A stretch of 64,000 nucleotides of DNA from Anoplopoma fimbria. Taxonomy: Eukaryota > Chordata > Actinopteri > Perciformes > Anoplopomatidae. The notes beneath the pieces are model-generated. The model had not been told where the DNA came from. It did not search any database and saw only the letters and a program-made list of their open reading frames with translations. The position numbers and the translations under genes were made by a program. The stretch lies in NCBI RefSeq assembly GCF_027596085.1, contig NC_072455.1:4013959-4077958 (forward strand). The letters run 5' to 3'. The number at the start of each line of letters is the position of its first letter. The first letter of the stretch is position 1. Positions 29,165 to 61,651 of the stretch are shown here, in pieces.

Positions 29165-29394
29165 GATGAGGATACATTTGTGTCATTCTTTATACAAATA
29201 GCATTATGTTACAGTAATGGAAAATATAGCAGCATCTTTGTATTTACATAAACATAGTAAATTATCATCCTCAAATTAATTCTATTCAAGTTAAGTAGGA
29301 ACTGAAAAGGAGTGACTTCATTTTCGAGCTTGAGTTTGCGTTCGGAAAATATTTTGAATGGCTGAAATACGTGACCACACGTGACTGTGTGTAT

Positions 29395-39405
<10,011 letters not shown>

Positions 39406-39474
39406 CGCTCCGGGTCCGACGAGATATCAACCACACGTGTGAGCAGCTGGTCTGAGCAAAAGAACACAAAGCAC

Positions 39475-39510
39475 TTCCTGGTTGACGTCATTCACGTGAC
39501 CGGAAGAAGA
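39475..39510 (-). promoter_or_regulatory. mus81 promoter elements: CRE, E-box, ETS
   Basis: TGACGTCA (39483-39490), CACGTG (39493-39498) and CCGGAAG (39500-39506) lie side by side 78-101 bases upstream of the mus81 start codon, with no TATA box in a fitting place. This arrangement is typical of housekeeping promoters. Function is inferred from motifs only. Confidence 0.6.
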
Positions 39511-39529
39511 AGAAGAACAAACTTCTGAT

Positions 39530-39780
39530 TATATTACATATACATTTTATTATTATTATATTATATTACTTCCCTACTGTCATTTTTAGTTATTAAAAAG
39601 TTACAAAATGCAGAATAAATATCCCATTTTTATCATTTTATTTATAGTTTATATTATTATATACTGCATAATACAGTACTACTTTGAAGAATCTAAAATA
39701 TAAAACATATACATTTTATATATTATTATATATATGATATATATATTTTATTTATATATTATATATTACATATTATATTA

Positions 39781-39818
<38 letters not shown>

Positions 39819-40195
39819 TAATTTATTATATATATATATTCTTTATATTACATTTTATTATATTATATTATATTACATATGTACACAACTTATTATTCAA
39901 CTTTGGAATATTAAAATATAAAACATATGTTATTATTATTATATTATATTATATATATGATCATATATTATTTTATTTAATATTACATTTGCAGAATAAA
40001 TATTATATTTTTATATTGTATTAGTTACTTATTATATATGATATTATTAGTTTATATATATACTTATAAACATATATATGTATTTATATATATATATATA
40101 TATTTATTATATATATTACAGTCAAAATGTGGACATGAACTTTAAATATCTAAAATTATCACATTTTTTTTATTTTGTTATTATATACTGCATAT
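39530..40195. repeat. AT-rich field between mus81 and the MITE
   Basis: Mostly TATATA and TTATTA repeats with scattered pieces of the MITE listed next ('aagaatctaaaatataaaac'). Reading frames here are artefacts of the repeats. Confidence 0.7.
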
Positions 40196-40196
40196 A

Positions 40197-40412
40197 TATA
40201 CAGTACCAGTAAAATTTTGGTCCTTCTCATTTACTTTAAGAATCTAAAATATAAAACATATTCTGGTTTGTTGAGCATTTGTTTATTTATATTATATGTG
40301 TTCCTTCATAGTTTGGATGTCTTATATTAATCTACAATGTTAAAAAATATTAAAATAAATAGAAAAACCATTGAATGAGAAGGTGTGTCCAAACTTTTGC
40401 CTGGTACTATAT
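40197..40412. mobile_element. MITE with terminal inverted repeats (about 215 bp)
   Basis: The left end 'cagtaccagtaaaattttgg' and right end, read in reverse complement, 'agtaccaggcaaaagtttgg' match as TIRs, followed inward by acaccttctcatt-type sequence. The interior has 'ttccttcatagtttggatgt' and 'aatctacaatgtta'. It resembles a widespread fish non-autonomous DNA transposon whose ends read AGTACCAGTCAAAAGTTTGG. The element sits in TA-rich DNA, so a TA target duplication cannot be distinguished. Confidence 0.75.
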
Positions 40413-40570
40413 TACATATGACATTATATTATTATTATATTATATTACTTCTCTATGTCATTTTTACAGTTCAAAATTACAAAATGCAGAATAAATATCC
40501 CATTTTATTTTTATCATTTTATTTAGTTTATGTTATCATTATATATATATTATATATATATATATTCTGC

Positions 40571-40860
40571 ATATATAGTACCATTCAATAGTTTGGACAC
40601 AATCTATTCAATACTTTGAAGAATCTAAAATATAAAATATATACAGCAATATATATTATTATATATTATATATATATGATATATATATTATTATATATAT
40701 ATATATATTATATATATATATATATGTCATATATAGTACCAGTTAAAAGTGTGGACACACCTTCTCATTCAGCTACTTTGAAGAATCTAAAATCTAAAAT
40801 ATATATTTTTTATTTTTGTTATTATATACTGCATATAATATACTGAGAGGTAATATTTTG
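40571..40860. mobile_element. Additional MITE end fragments
   Basis: Left-end sequences recur at 40571-40640 ('tagtaccattcaatagtttg') and 40732-40805 ('agtaccagttaaaagtgtgg', 'caccttctcattcagctact'). Each is followed by 'gaagaatctaaaat', with long TA repeats between. Confidence 0.7.
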
Positions 40861-41039
40861 TCCTCACTATTTATATAGTTTCTTGGCCTGGAAACAATGG
40901 AAGAGAGGAACACAAAAAAAATCGTAGTAAATCAAGTAAGAGTTTTAATGAAAAACCATGCCTCCAGGGGGATGTTTTACTTCAAAGCCAGAAATAACAA
41001 AGAAAATTAGAGTTAGAACAGTACAACTTGCACCTCATT

Positions 41040-41380
41040 AAGGAGGGTAAGTTCTCTGAAAGTTCAAATAGGGAAGGCGTGAGACCCAATGGATCTTACT
41101 CTAGGTTTGACATTGGCATCAATTTAAGATTGTTGCCAAAATTTGACAAGACGGATCCCGACACATTCTTCTGCTTGTTTGAGCCAATGGCAAAAACCTT
41201 TATTTGTCCAGACACTGAGCGTACTCTGAGGCTCCAATGCATTTTTAAAGGTGAAGCTCAACAACCATATGTGCCATTAAGATATATACAAAGTGAACGC
41301 TGCTGTGTTAAAGGCCTATGAGCTGATGCCCGACGCCTTTCTTCAAGGGTTATATCATTGGTAGTCAGCTTAACAAAAAC
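41040..41380 (+). mobile_element. Degenerate Gypsy-type gag fragment
   Basis: The frame reads SRFDIGINLRLLPKFDKTDP, then DTFFCLFEPMAK, and a downstream shifted piece YELMPDAF-like. The pattern of a LVPxFxExDxDxFFxxFE start is what I know from gag-like proteins of fish Ty3/Gypsy retrotransposons. A Cys/His cluster in another frame near 41500-41550 may be the decayed zinc knuckle. Multiple frame breaks make it a relic; no LTR was seen. Confidence 0.6.
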
Positions 41381-41959
41381 AAATGAAATGTTGAAAACAA
41401 AAAAAGGTCACAAGAAAAATAAACGCCCACAACATACCTCAACCAGGAGGAGCATGAAACCAGCAGCAGCAGAAGGCAAATATCAGGGCAGAACTGTCTC
41501 TGTTACTACTGCGGGTATTTATTTGTGGAAACTCACTGCATTGGTTGTAAAGTGGGAGTTGGCTCACTGGAGTAGGCGTGATGGAAGACGATTTTACCTG
41601 GTTGTTAAAGACAGGTCTGTTTACAGAAACACGTTTGATGGCTCGTGGGGTTTTTCTTCTCTACTTTTCAATACATTCCTAAAAAGAGACCTTTCTAAAG
41701 TGCAGTTAATGTATGTGACAAAATCCTTGAGCTTTGTTCAGTGCAGAAATCCATTTAAAAGTTTAACCAAAACTAACATGAAGCTTAATTGGTTGAGTTT
41801 TTAATCTTTTAAACAAACACACAACTTATATTTTGTGTCCATAACACATTTTGTGCATTCAGTGTATGGTTAACCCTCTGTAAGATATGTTTTTCACAAA
41901 ACACATAGTTAACAAGTTAGGCTTTATTTGCACAAGTAACACAATTAATAAATAAAACA

Positions 41960-42200
41960 AGAGTCTACAGGCACGTTAGCGATTCCATGAGCTCATGACA
42001 ATTCATCCAAAAGACCCTGAGACGTTTCACTCAAGACCACAAACGTCAATGTCATGGTCGGGCAATAAGAAAAGTCAGAGGATCACAAATATCAGTAGGA
42101 TCGAAGCCTGTGGGTCTCACAAATGTCTCTACAAAACTGCACGGCAATTCATCCAAAAGCTTTTGAGCGGTGGATCAACAAACCAACAGCACTTGCATTG
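41960..42200. repeat. Dispersed teleost repeat
   Basis: Contains 'gaaaagtcagaggatcac', 'tcagtaggat' and repeated 'ggcaattcatccaaaagc', which I recall as a common fish dispersed repeat. The class is unknown to me. Confidence 0.5.
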
Positions 42201-42239
42201 CTATAATATATGGATTGTGCTTGTGAACCCGATCCTGTG

Positions 42240-43284
42240 AGTATCGGGCCCTATTTAAAAACAATCAGTGTCAGTTAACTTCCAAGACCGTTATCTAATC
42301 CGCTAGCCTGTTTCCTTTAGGCTGAAGGGCGGTTGCAGGATTCCTCCAACAAGACCCAACAGAGACCAAGAATCCAACCTCGCCCTCCAAACCACAACCG
42401 CTCTCTTTCTTAAACACAGTCAAAAGCTTTTCTTGCGGGGGGGCTCTTACATGCACCCACACACTAAGTATGAAGAGGCAGTGTTGTTGTAAAATGAGGC
42501 TAACTTTTTGGACTGTAAAGTATAATAAAAGGACACTAAACAGGAATCCAAACTCCACTGAGACTTATTTATCGACTATTTTGCTTACAAATATTTGGAG
42601 TATTTCTCAGGATGGAATGATGTGCGTGTCATTTTTCAGTACTGAACATATTTCCTCATCGGACCAAATTATTTACGACTTTAAATATGTCAACAGTTAT
42701 AATAAGAATTCAGTTTGTGCCTGTAGCAACATTTCCAGTCATCACTTAGATGCTGTAATGTCAATATTCAATCATTTTTGCTTACATCCTTTATTAGCTT
42801 TCGACCACCCACTAACTTTAGAAAATAGGAAAGTTAACTGAGTGCTTGACAGTTGGTGTAAAAGTGTCACTGTTATAGCACTATGCAATTTTTAATATAG
42901 AAAGTCCATTCTTGACTATACACATGCATGCACCAAAATCAACATACTGTTGCATGCATCTGTTAATGTAAGGATATACATGCAACTGGAATGCATTGGT
43001 CTGCTTGTTCTGAAGGGGCAGTGGTTGCATTTTTAAGTAACAGAAAGATTATAGGACCTACAGAAGCATCCATATAGAGCTACTTGAATATTAGTTCCTG
43101 GGGTAAAAAACTTGTGTTGTGTATGAATAGGTCATTTCTGAATTATGGGGTGTATTAAATCCCCAACTTTGGAGTTATTGGCAACGTGTGCTGAACAACT
43201 GAGCTAGCCAGCTAAACACACTGTGAATCATGATGATCTGAGAACAATGAATGCAAGTAGGGCTGTTTGAGAAATAATTACTTC
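42240..43284. other. Intergenic, nothing recognised
   Basis: Short frames on both strands lack domains. No repeat family identified. Confidence 0.5.
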
Positions 43285-43600
43285 TTAAAAAGGTGCAGTT
43301 TGTAGGATTTGGCAGCACCTAGTAGTAAGGTTGCAGATTGTAACCAACTGAAACTTCTCCTGTGTGCCAACCATTACATTGTTGACTATGATTTTAAAGC
43401 CTCAAATTATGCTTTTTTTCCCATCACCATTTTGTTTTTTTGGATCCAGAAGAGACAGGAGAGGGTGGAGATTTACTGAGGTAAGAAGTAGGATAATTTC
43501 CACATAGACTTCTATACAATCAGACTTCTTTCTGAACCAGAAGAGTCGCCCCCTGCTGGTTCTTAGAAAGAATGCAAGTTTTCTTTCTGACTGCAATCCA
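43285..43600. repeat. Dispersed teleost repeat
   Basis: Starts 'aaaggtgcagtttgtaggat' and ends near 'agtcgccccctgctggttct'. Both are landmarks of a frequent fish non-autonomous repeat. A related piece is at 56740-57010 ('tccatcagggggcgactcct'). Confidence 0.55.
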
Positions 43601-43904
43601 ATGGCCTTGATCCACATCACAAACAAACCAGCTACTGGTCACAAAGTTAATTTCCAATGCTGTTGAATCAGAATGCATCTGTAATGTAGCTTACATTAAA
43701 AGCACAACTCCAAAAAAAAAAAGAAAAGAAAATTTGTTTGTAATATATTACTCCCTTTAATGAACAAAGTACTTTTTTTTCATAGAAAAACTCTTCTGGT
43801 TTTTTTGCTGTACAAAGAAGCCCGCAGGAATTATTCACATGCAATACAGATGAAGAAAACATTTTTGGTATTGTCTGACATGTTAATGTAAAAAAATCAC
43901 AATC

Positions 43905-43966
43905 CCATGTAAAAAAAAAAGAGGCCTATGTTCGTCCAAGTCAGACTTGGCCTCTTTTTGGTGCAT
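43905..43966. repeat. Hairpin downstream of ovol1
   Basis: aaaaagaggcc and ggcctcttttt form 11-bp arms around a loop that contains a second palindrome, ccaagtcagacttgg. It lies about 190 bases beyond the ovol1 stop on its 3' side, possibly within the 3' UTR. Confidence 0.7.
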
Positions 43967-44045
43967 CATTTCATATAAAGTTGTAGTCTGTTATATATAG
44001 AGATACCCGAATCCATACACGCGTACATTCATACATATACATACA

Positions 44046-44051
44046 TTTATT
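44046..44051 (-). terminator. Candidate ovol1 polyadenylation signal
   Basis: AATAAA on the minus strand about 110 bases beyond the stop codon. Others exist further left, so this is a position-based guess. Confidence 0.35.
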
Positions 44052-44156
44052 TTCCCCACTGCTATGTAATCTGACCTGTATTTTGCATCACTTCACTAAT
44101 ATGTCCTTATGTCCTGAGTTTGTCGTTTTGGTGACCCTTAAAGGCTACCCTCCCCT

Positions 44157-52988
<8,832 letters not shown>

Positions 52989-53417
52989 GTTGGGTTAATA
53001 CTCAACTTTTTTTTTTTTTGGAAAGCTGGTGGCAAAGTCGGTTTTTTGTGAGGTAAAGTTAAGTAAAAGTTACAAAAAGCAGGAAACTCCAAAGTTGGAA
53101 GGACACAAAAAAAAAAAAAAAAAAAAAAAAAATGGAAGGTGTCGGTCCTCTCTTCTCCTTCCTCCTTACACCTTTCTTCTCGTTTGGTAAGTTTGGAACC
53201 ACTTTAATCTCCTTTTGTTGTTGTCCGTACACACCTTTCTGTTCACCTGGTTGTCTTTGCAGCACTTAGAATGAAAAAAGGGGAAAAAGTGTTTCGCAGG
53301 ACAGGTGAGTCCGCTCAGGTGTGCAGCCCGGACAGGTAAAGACGGATTTCACCTCCAGAGCTCTGAAATAACGGGAGTGGGTGAGAGAGGAAAAAGAAAC
53401 GGAGGATTATATCCTGA

Positions 53418-53450
<33 letters not shown>

Positions 53451-53700
53451 GGATAGAGGTGGGTCAAAAAAAAAAAAAAAAAAAAACAGCACAGGTACAA
53501 AGCAGGAAACAGGCACCAGCGCGCATGCGTGGGAGAAATAACGGTGACAACAGGGCTGGGGAGAGACTGGGTCAGGCCTCTGTGGATACCTGCTGAACCG
53601 GTTTACCCCTCCCTCTCTCTGCCTCTCTGCCTCTCCTCCCTCCTTCCCCACCTCTTCTCCATTCCGCTTCAAGGTGTGGGGAACGGTGCAAATTATTGGG
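52989..53700 (-). promoter_or_regulatory. ovol1 5' UTR and upstream region
   Basis: Sequence just upstream of the ovol1 start codon. It holds a 27-base A run near 53107-53132, (CA)n at 53420-53448, a 20-base A run near 53467 and a CT-rich tract at 53605-53660. No TATA box or start site can be fixed, so promoter status rests on position only. Confidence 0.4.
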
Positions 53701-53945
53701 GAAGAGAGCTTGTGCATTGGAGAGCCGTTGTACAACAAGAGACATAGTGGAACCGCACACACATTCACCCTCAAGCTGAATGACCAAAGTAGTCAAAAAG
53801 GGTGTATAAGGCCTGAGTTCTGTTTTGAAACCCCATCCAGTCGATAAAAACCTCCAGATTAGAATATATTTAGACGTATATCGGGTTGTTTTAAGACGCA
53901 GGTAACAGTTAGATGAATAGAACTGGATATACTGTACATTTTTAT

Positions 53946-54485
53946 TCCTGTTCTATCTTTATTTTGTTGTATAGTATGTGTATTTATTGTCTGTGTTGTA
54001 TAGTGTGTATTTAGTTGTATAGTATGTGTATTTATTGTCTGTGTAGTTGTATAGTATGTGTATTTATTGTCTGTGTAGTTGTATAGTATGTGTATTTATT
54101 GTCTGTGTAGTTGTATAGTATGTGTATTTATTGTCTGTGTAGTTGTATAGTATGTGTATTTATTGTCTGTGTAGTTGTATAGTATGTGTATTTATTGTCT
54201 GTGTAGTTGTATAGTATGTGTATTTATTGTATGTGTCTGTGTAGTTGTATAGTATGTGTATTTATTGTCTGTGTAGTTGTATAGTATGTGTATTTATTGT
54301 CTGTGTAGTTGTATAGTATGTGTATTTATTGTCTGTGTAGTTGTATAGTATGTGTGTCTGTTAGTTGTTGTCTGTATTTATTGTCTGTGTAGTTGTATAG
54401 TATGTGTATTTATTGTCTGTGTCTGTGTAGTTGAGCTGCTGCAACACTTGAATTTCCCCCATGGGGATCAATAAAGGAATATAAT
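53946..54485 (+). repeat. Minisatellite-bearing retroelement tail, copy 1
   Basis: Begins 'tcctgttctatctttatttt'. About 13-14 units of a 32-bp repeat containing 'tgtatttattgtctgtgtag' and 'ttgtatagtatg' follow, ending 'aatttcccccatggggatca' and AATAAAGG. The same start, unit and end occur at 61847-62247. The end is a typical fish non-LTR 3' tail. Confidence 0.9.
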
Positions 54486-55309
54486 TAACAGTCTTCTTTT
54501 CTGTTTTTGCCTCTTTTCATGCTACACAATATGAGGATTCAGAGGGTTTTAAGGATTCTTCTCAAACAGCATATGAAGATGAATCAGTCAGATGAGATTC
54601 CAGGTTTGCACTGACAGAGAGGAACGCTCCATCACATCGCTGTATACACATAATTAGAGGCTGTTTTTTTGTGCTGATGTGGGGTTGTTTTGTACTGGAA
54701 ATGATCACCTATGGCTCATGGGAATGTAGTTTTTACATTTATCATCATGGAAGTTTGAGTCTTTCTTTACTTTTTGCTCTTATTGTCATGTCATTATACA
54801 TTTTTTTTAAATTAGATTCCTTTTGCACTGGAACTTGTCCGCACTGTGGAAACTCCGGAGTGTGAGCTGCTTGTAAGAGATATAAATGTGGTATTTTAAA
54901 GGGGTTTCTGGAGAGCCTGTCGAGTCATTCACATTTATATATATATATTTACTTCTATATATATTTCATTATATTGTTGGCCCTTAAAACTTTTGCTTTA
55001 CAGTTACTTTACACTGCTTTTTTCCAGTCTCGGAGTAAAATCAGGCCAGGATCGAACACATATAGCTTGTTCTTTGAGTTACATATTTTCACTCTTTTTA
55101 AAAAGTTAACACTTTATTTGGAGTATTAAACCTTTGAAAATACCTCCCGTGTCTCAATATTGTCTTTATGTTCCTTTAGGTGTGTCAAAATGATCCAAAA
55201 GGTTGCTAAATCCAAAATATTCATACAGACCTGATAATGCACCTGATAAGCTTTAAGTCTAATATATTAGAAGTCTCAAGGGTCGCATTCATTTGAGGAT
55301 GAAACACAG
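54486..55309. other. Intergenic, nothing recognised
   Basis: AT-rich, with a short (TA) tract near 54940. No domain in any frame. Confidence 0.5.
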
Positions 55310-55575
55310 AACTTTTCTATAAAACTGTTTATTTCTGGCCACCTTGTGTGCAATGTTGAAATGTTTTTCATTGTTTGTATTACTTAATGTATGTCATTTG
55401 GGTTTTAGTTTTAGTTTTTTGTTGTTGTTTGTCTGTACTTTGCTGTCATGATAGTGATATTTAAATTTTTCATACCTCTCTTATGTATTTATTGTGATGT
55501 AAGTTGGGCCCCCCTTCGAAAACAAGATGGTACATCTCAAGGGGTTTTATCCTAATAAACTAATGTGATAAAAGA
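55310..55575 (+). mobile_element. LINE 3' tail
   Basis: Ends 'gaaaacaagatggtacatct' followed by CAAGGGGTTTTATCCTAATAAA, the form I recall for a common fish LINE 3' end. The upstream part to about 55310 is its probable 3' UTR. Confidence 0.65.
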
Positions 55576-55899
55576 TGAATCAATATTTAGTTAGATTTTT
55601 AGCTGGAGGCCTATTATATATATTTAAGGTTTGCTTACATCATTATACGGCTCATATCAGCTAGTTTATCTGCTGATTGCTGGTAGTATTGCCGCAGTGT
55701 GTTCCAGCAATGCTGTCGTTGATAAGCAGTATCATAGTACTTTGTTTAGTACTTACAAATAAAAAGACAAATATAGGCTTGTAGGTATGTAAATTACGCA
55801 TTTAGAGATCAGTGTTTGCCTGGCTTTGGCCTCCCTGCTGTGTGTGTTTACAACCCCCTCCTGCTTCTCCACTGTTCTCTTGTCTTTGTAATTAACCTG

Positions 55900-56739
<840 letters not shown>

Positions 56740-57010
56740 TCTAATGTCCATCAGGGGGCGACTCCTCTGGTTGTATAGAAGTCTATGAGAAAATGACTCT
56801 ACTTCTCTCTTGATTTATTCCCTCAGTAAACATTGTAAACATGAGTTTATGGTCTCAATCTCTAGTTTCAAGTCTTCTTCAATACAGCATGATGTTCATT
56901 TAGTAAATGATGCTCCATTTTGAGTCAAATAGACCATAAAGCAGGGTATGCTTTAAGGCGGGGCTACCTTGTGATTGACAGGTTGCTACCACGTTGTTGG
57001 TGGTGACTGT
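56740..57010. repeat. Dispersed teleost repeat
   Basis: Contains 'tccatcagggggcgactcct', 'tgtatagaagtctatgagaa' and 'ttgtgattgacaggttgcta', landmarks of a frequent fish non-autonomous repeat. Confidence 0.55.
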
Positions 57011-57976
57011 CAACTTTGACCCTTTCAGTTTTTTAAGTTCTTGGAAGTAAACACTAACATTTTGGTTGCCTAAACATGTCTTATTCAACATTCAGTTGTA
57101 CTTACAAGGCCTTTCTGTGTAGAGTTTGTATGCTGTTCCTGTGTTTCTTCCTGGATGCTATGGTTTCTACCCAACAGGCATTGCTTCAGGAGGGGCATCT
57201 GACGTTAAAAAATTAGATCATAAATTCAAATTTTCATATCAGTTGAGGCGGGGGTTATCAACTAAATGGAATAAAGATGGTCTGTTGTGGTTACCTCTAA
57301 CAGGAAGAAGAACAAAGGTGAATAAGGAGACAAAGTAGGGAGATGTTTTTCAGCCAAATAAGGAAATATGTCACATTTTGTTTGCCTAAAAGTAACTCAC
57401 AGAAAAAAAAACCAGTAGGTTATCCAACATAGTGAATGGACTTCTGAAAGATACTTCACTTCTTCTTCTATTGAAGTTTTTGATTTTATTATTAATATTA
57501 ATATTTTTAGCTTTTAAGGATGACCTAGAACATTAAGGGTTAAATTAAATTCAGTTTTGATTCATCTTTTTTTCTGGCCCCAAATTATTTATTTCTTATT
57601 TACGCTTCTTTTTTCAAGCCTTTTCATTTTAATTGAATTACATTTTTACTTGTTATTCAGTAGCATACTGTATACACATTTCTTTATGCCATTCCTTGTG
57701 TATGAACACTATACAATATGTTGATGTTTTGTTTTCAACACTGGTTGCTTACTCCAACATTTTCTGAGGGCCTTTAACTACAGCAGACATGTTTTTCTGG
57801 CAGTTTAAAGGGCCCCTTTATAACTATGGCACAGATTGTTGGTTTTGTAGATTCAAATTTGTCTCTTTGTTTAAAATTCAAAGTCGTTCTGTTTTTGTTT
57901 ACTCGTCTCTTTAGATTTTAATCTCCTCTCATGAGGAGTTCCTGTGTGCCATCACCTGCAAAGTTTCCCATTTGCA

Positions 57977-58014
<38 letters not shown>

Positions 58015-58613
58015 AATATACACACTTTGAAAACCAAAACGTATGCAGCAGCCTTTGTCAGCTGTTAACTCCTCTAGTTGAACGGAGGTCAGAGGAGTCA
58101 TGAAGGTGTGGAGCACAGAGAGTGAAGGAACGGTATGCCGCCAGGGCTGTCGGAGTAGTTCGGGCAGATGAGCCACCCTCCTCCTTCCGTTCTCGTCTTT
58201 TCTTTTGCAACCACTTTCCTAACTGTTATTTTGTCCTTTCTGTCGCATCGCCTCTAACTGTCTTTCTTGTGTTTCAATAAAGGCTTTGGATGTGTGTTTA
58301 GTTTAAAAAGCTCTTAAAGAGCGTGAGAGAGAAAAAGCCTCAAACATCAACATGTGACTTTTGTTTCCTTTCTGAATCAGCACACAGAGATTTGAGTCGG
58401 TTAAAAGACAAATAAAGATGCAGAGAGATGAGATGAGATGAGAGACAAGAGGAGCACCGGTTCAACCTGATCGACGACTTCATCTCTTCTCTGCTCTCTT
58501 CCACATTACTGTTATTTATCTCTCTCTCTCTCTCACAGCATGAATCCATATTAAAGGAACACACAGATTTGTTATCTATAAGTGAATATGCATATTTTGG
58601 TGCCCTGAAACAT
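57011..58613. other. Intergenic, nothing recognised
   Basis: No supported gene. (TA)n at 57980-58011 and a CT-rich tract near 58515. A lone AATAAA near 58277 has no gene to assign it to. Confidence 0.5.
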
Positions 58614-59030
58614 CATTAGATTAGATTAAACTGTATTGTCAGTACGGTGAAATGCAGTTTGGCATCTAACCACACAGTGAAAAACAAAGAAATACACAGA
58701 ATAAAGAGTAACATGTAGAATAAAAACATAATGTAGGATAAGCAGCAAGAGGACATCATTTAAACAGTAAATGACACAAATTATAGTGCAGGTATAAGAA
58801 CAATAATAGCAATAAAGTGAGATCATTTATACAGCATAAACAGCTTGAAGTATGCATATTGTGTTTACACCATGGATAAGATATAAAGAGTATAAAGACA
58901 GAAGTATTAATAGGAGTACACTGTACTGCAGGTCAGGTATATACACTGGGACAATAGTATAAATATGAATATGTGTGGGTATGTGAGGCAGAGAAAAGTG
59001 TGTGAACAGTAGTGAGGCAGAAAACATTAC
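58614..59030 (-). mobile_element. Dispersed retroelement tail, ATTAG-ended family, copy 2
   Basis: Begins ATTAGATTAGATT, then 'gtgaaatgcagtttggcatc', matching the family at 20213-20620 in the same orientation. The right part to about 59030 resembles the element body ('gtatatacactgggacaata'). Confidence 0.6.
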
Positions 59031-60514
59031 TCTGGTAAACAGCTACACAGTGTATATGTCTAGGGCTTTTATTGTGAAAGGTAAAAACTAGAGGAGTGGA
59101 TCTAGTCTTGTGTATAGATACATTTAAGTTTCTATATGTTTATTGAAAAGTATTCATCCTTCTCTTTTTACTCATGGGATTTAACGTATTATTTTCAGAT
59201 GCCTTCACAGGACTTTATCTTTAAATCGTAATCTGTAAAGGGATTGCCTTTAACTGCCCTAAACATTTGTTTACCCTGTGAAATGAATCACTGATAATAA
59301 ATGTTGTGGAACTGTAAGAGCTTAAACATGTGTAAAAAATGACACTTGTGTTTAGGCTGTACTTGTGTATCATTCCTCTGGAAGCTTTATCTCTCCTCTA
59401 TCCTCAAAAATCTTGGAGAAAAAGAAGACATTAATTTCAAGAAATGTAGATGTCCTTTAAGGTGGCGGGTTTTGATTGATTTAAAGTTCAAGAGGTCAAG
59501 GAAAGAGGAGTCATGGGGTCCAGGAGGGATATTGGGATGAACCCAAATGGTTTGCCATCTTAGTTTAGCGTGTTAGCATGCTAATATTTAATAAGTACAG
59601 CAGAGGCTGATGGGAATATATGTCATAAACAAAGTGTTGATAAACTGGAAACTTTGTGCAAATTTTGAGCTGGATGAAAAATGAACACCATGGATCAGTG
59701 CCTTAAACTCTGACATTTATAACAATACAGAAACACAGTTTTACAGTTAATATTTGAATGTTTAAAAAAAAGTAATTAAAAAGCTTTGAAAACAGGATTA
59801 AAAACAATTATGTTTACAATTGTGAAGATTTGAGTTTTGCGCTTCTAAAACATTTTGACTTTTGATCATCTTCGGTTTCACTTCTCTCTCGCTCATTACT
59901 ACGTTATTAAATCAGCCTGCATACTTTATTTATAGACTTTGTTTTCTCAGCAATGGGTGGGGGCACTGGTCAGGTAGCATACCTTTGTGTGTGTGTGTGT
60001 GTGTGTGCGTGAGAGTGTGTTGTTGTTGTTGTTTGGTATGACAATGCAAATGATGCAGAGACTCAACAAGCTCGATGAAAGACAAATCATAAAAAACTGA
60101 GATGGACGGTAAGAAAAGAACACAGCGTTGGCAAACAAAGTGTTCTCGTGACTTACTTAAAAGACAATGTCAACCTCCGTCTGACAGCTTCAAGGCAGAG
60201 CGTGTCAGTCAGGTAGCACAGAAAAATGTCATCTGTCAAACTGTGTTTTGTAACAGTTAGTCTGCGCGTTTCGAGATCTGATAAAGCCACAGGTGTGTCC
60301 TTTAAACTGCATTCATTTATTTTTGGCTACATGGAAACAAGCTGTAAGCACAACACGGATGTATCATCTCATATCTCATATTTCTGGCCACCTGATAAAT
60401 CCAATATTTACTCTCCTTTTAGCTCTTTTTTTCCTTTTCCATGAACTCCTGATTGAAATATTTGTCTTTTTATTTACTATATATGCCATATTTATTATTG
60501 AAAATGTACATTAC
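59031..60514. other. Intergenic, nothing recognised
   Basis: No domain in any frame. A short (TG)n at 59987-60008 is present. Confidence 0.5.
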
Positions 60515-60776
60515 ACTACATTACAGTCATTTAGCAGACGCTTTTATCCAAAGCGACTTACAATCAGTAGTATATTACATATCATTCACCCATTCACACA
60601 CTGATGACAGGCTACCATGCAAGGTGCCACCATCAGACTCTAACTAACATGCAACATCCAGTCCACACCGATGGCAAGCCTTCAGGAGCAACTTGGGGTT
60701 AAGTGTCTTGCCCAAGGACACATCGACTGCCGAAGCCGGGTATCGAACCACCGACCCTCTGAATGGAGAACTACCT
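60515..60776 (-). mobile_element. tRNA-derived SINE, copy 2 (inverted)
   Basis: Reverse complement of the SINE at 15960-16248, with only scattered differences over about 260 bases. Plus-strand landmarks are 'cagtcatttagcagacgctt', 'gttaagtgtcttgcccaagg' and 'gggtatcgaaccaccgac' (inverted B box). It is shortened at its 5' end, losing the A-box region. Confidence 0.85.
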
Positions 60777-61610
60777 TGCTCACATATAAACTAATCCCAA
60801 AGAAGAATGAAATAAAAAATATATTTTTTTTATAATTTTACAGTTTAAATTAATTAGAAAACTATAAACTAGGATTGTGATTTTTTTAAAATAATACATC
60901 TATATATATCATAAGGTGTTCAAAATAAAACAAATCATATAAAATAATAGGTGTATGAAGTGACACACAAGTGGAGGATACTATTTTATACTATTTTCTC
61001 AATTTTTCTGTAATTACTCAATTAACCAACATGCCATTAAAATCTGAATTATGTCTAAAATGACACATCTTTGACCATAATTGTACTTGTAAATTATTTT
61101 AAATGAATTATCATAATAATGAGCAATATGAATAAAAGCCAATTTGCACTTAAAGTCGAAAGATGGCGCTGTTTATCACTACAAAAAGCAGAAGAGGGAA
61201 ATTCACCAAACCTTACCTGCTGCTCCAGTTTTTAATCATAACACATCACACACATAGTTTCGATCAACAGGTTCATCGGCATAAGTATGTCGGTTTGAAT
61301 CCACACCTTTAATAGTATTTATCATAAACAGGTGGAAAAGAGAAAGGAGCAGACAGACAGGTCTACCATATGGGTTTGATGGATATAGATTTATTAAACT
61401 GTGTAATTGACCAATTATAATCGAGTAGTTTTAACTGTGACGTCAAATACTCACAAGGTATGTTGTGACACATTAAAACATTCCATTACTGTGTGACTTT
61501 GAGAATCAAAAAGAAAAGTATATTTAGATACTATTCCGATACCCACATTTAACTTTTACAAAATGGCAGCGTAGTTATTAATATATTATAATTATATAGT
61601 GGTGTATTTG

Positions 61611-61651
<41 letters not shown>

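Noticed and set aside
57126..57338. 70-aa plus-strand frame
   Set aside because: No domain, no splice context and no upstream promoter; unlikely to be a gene.
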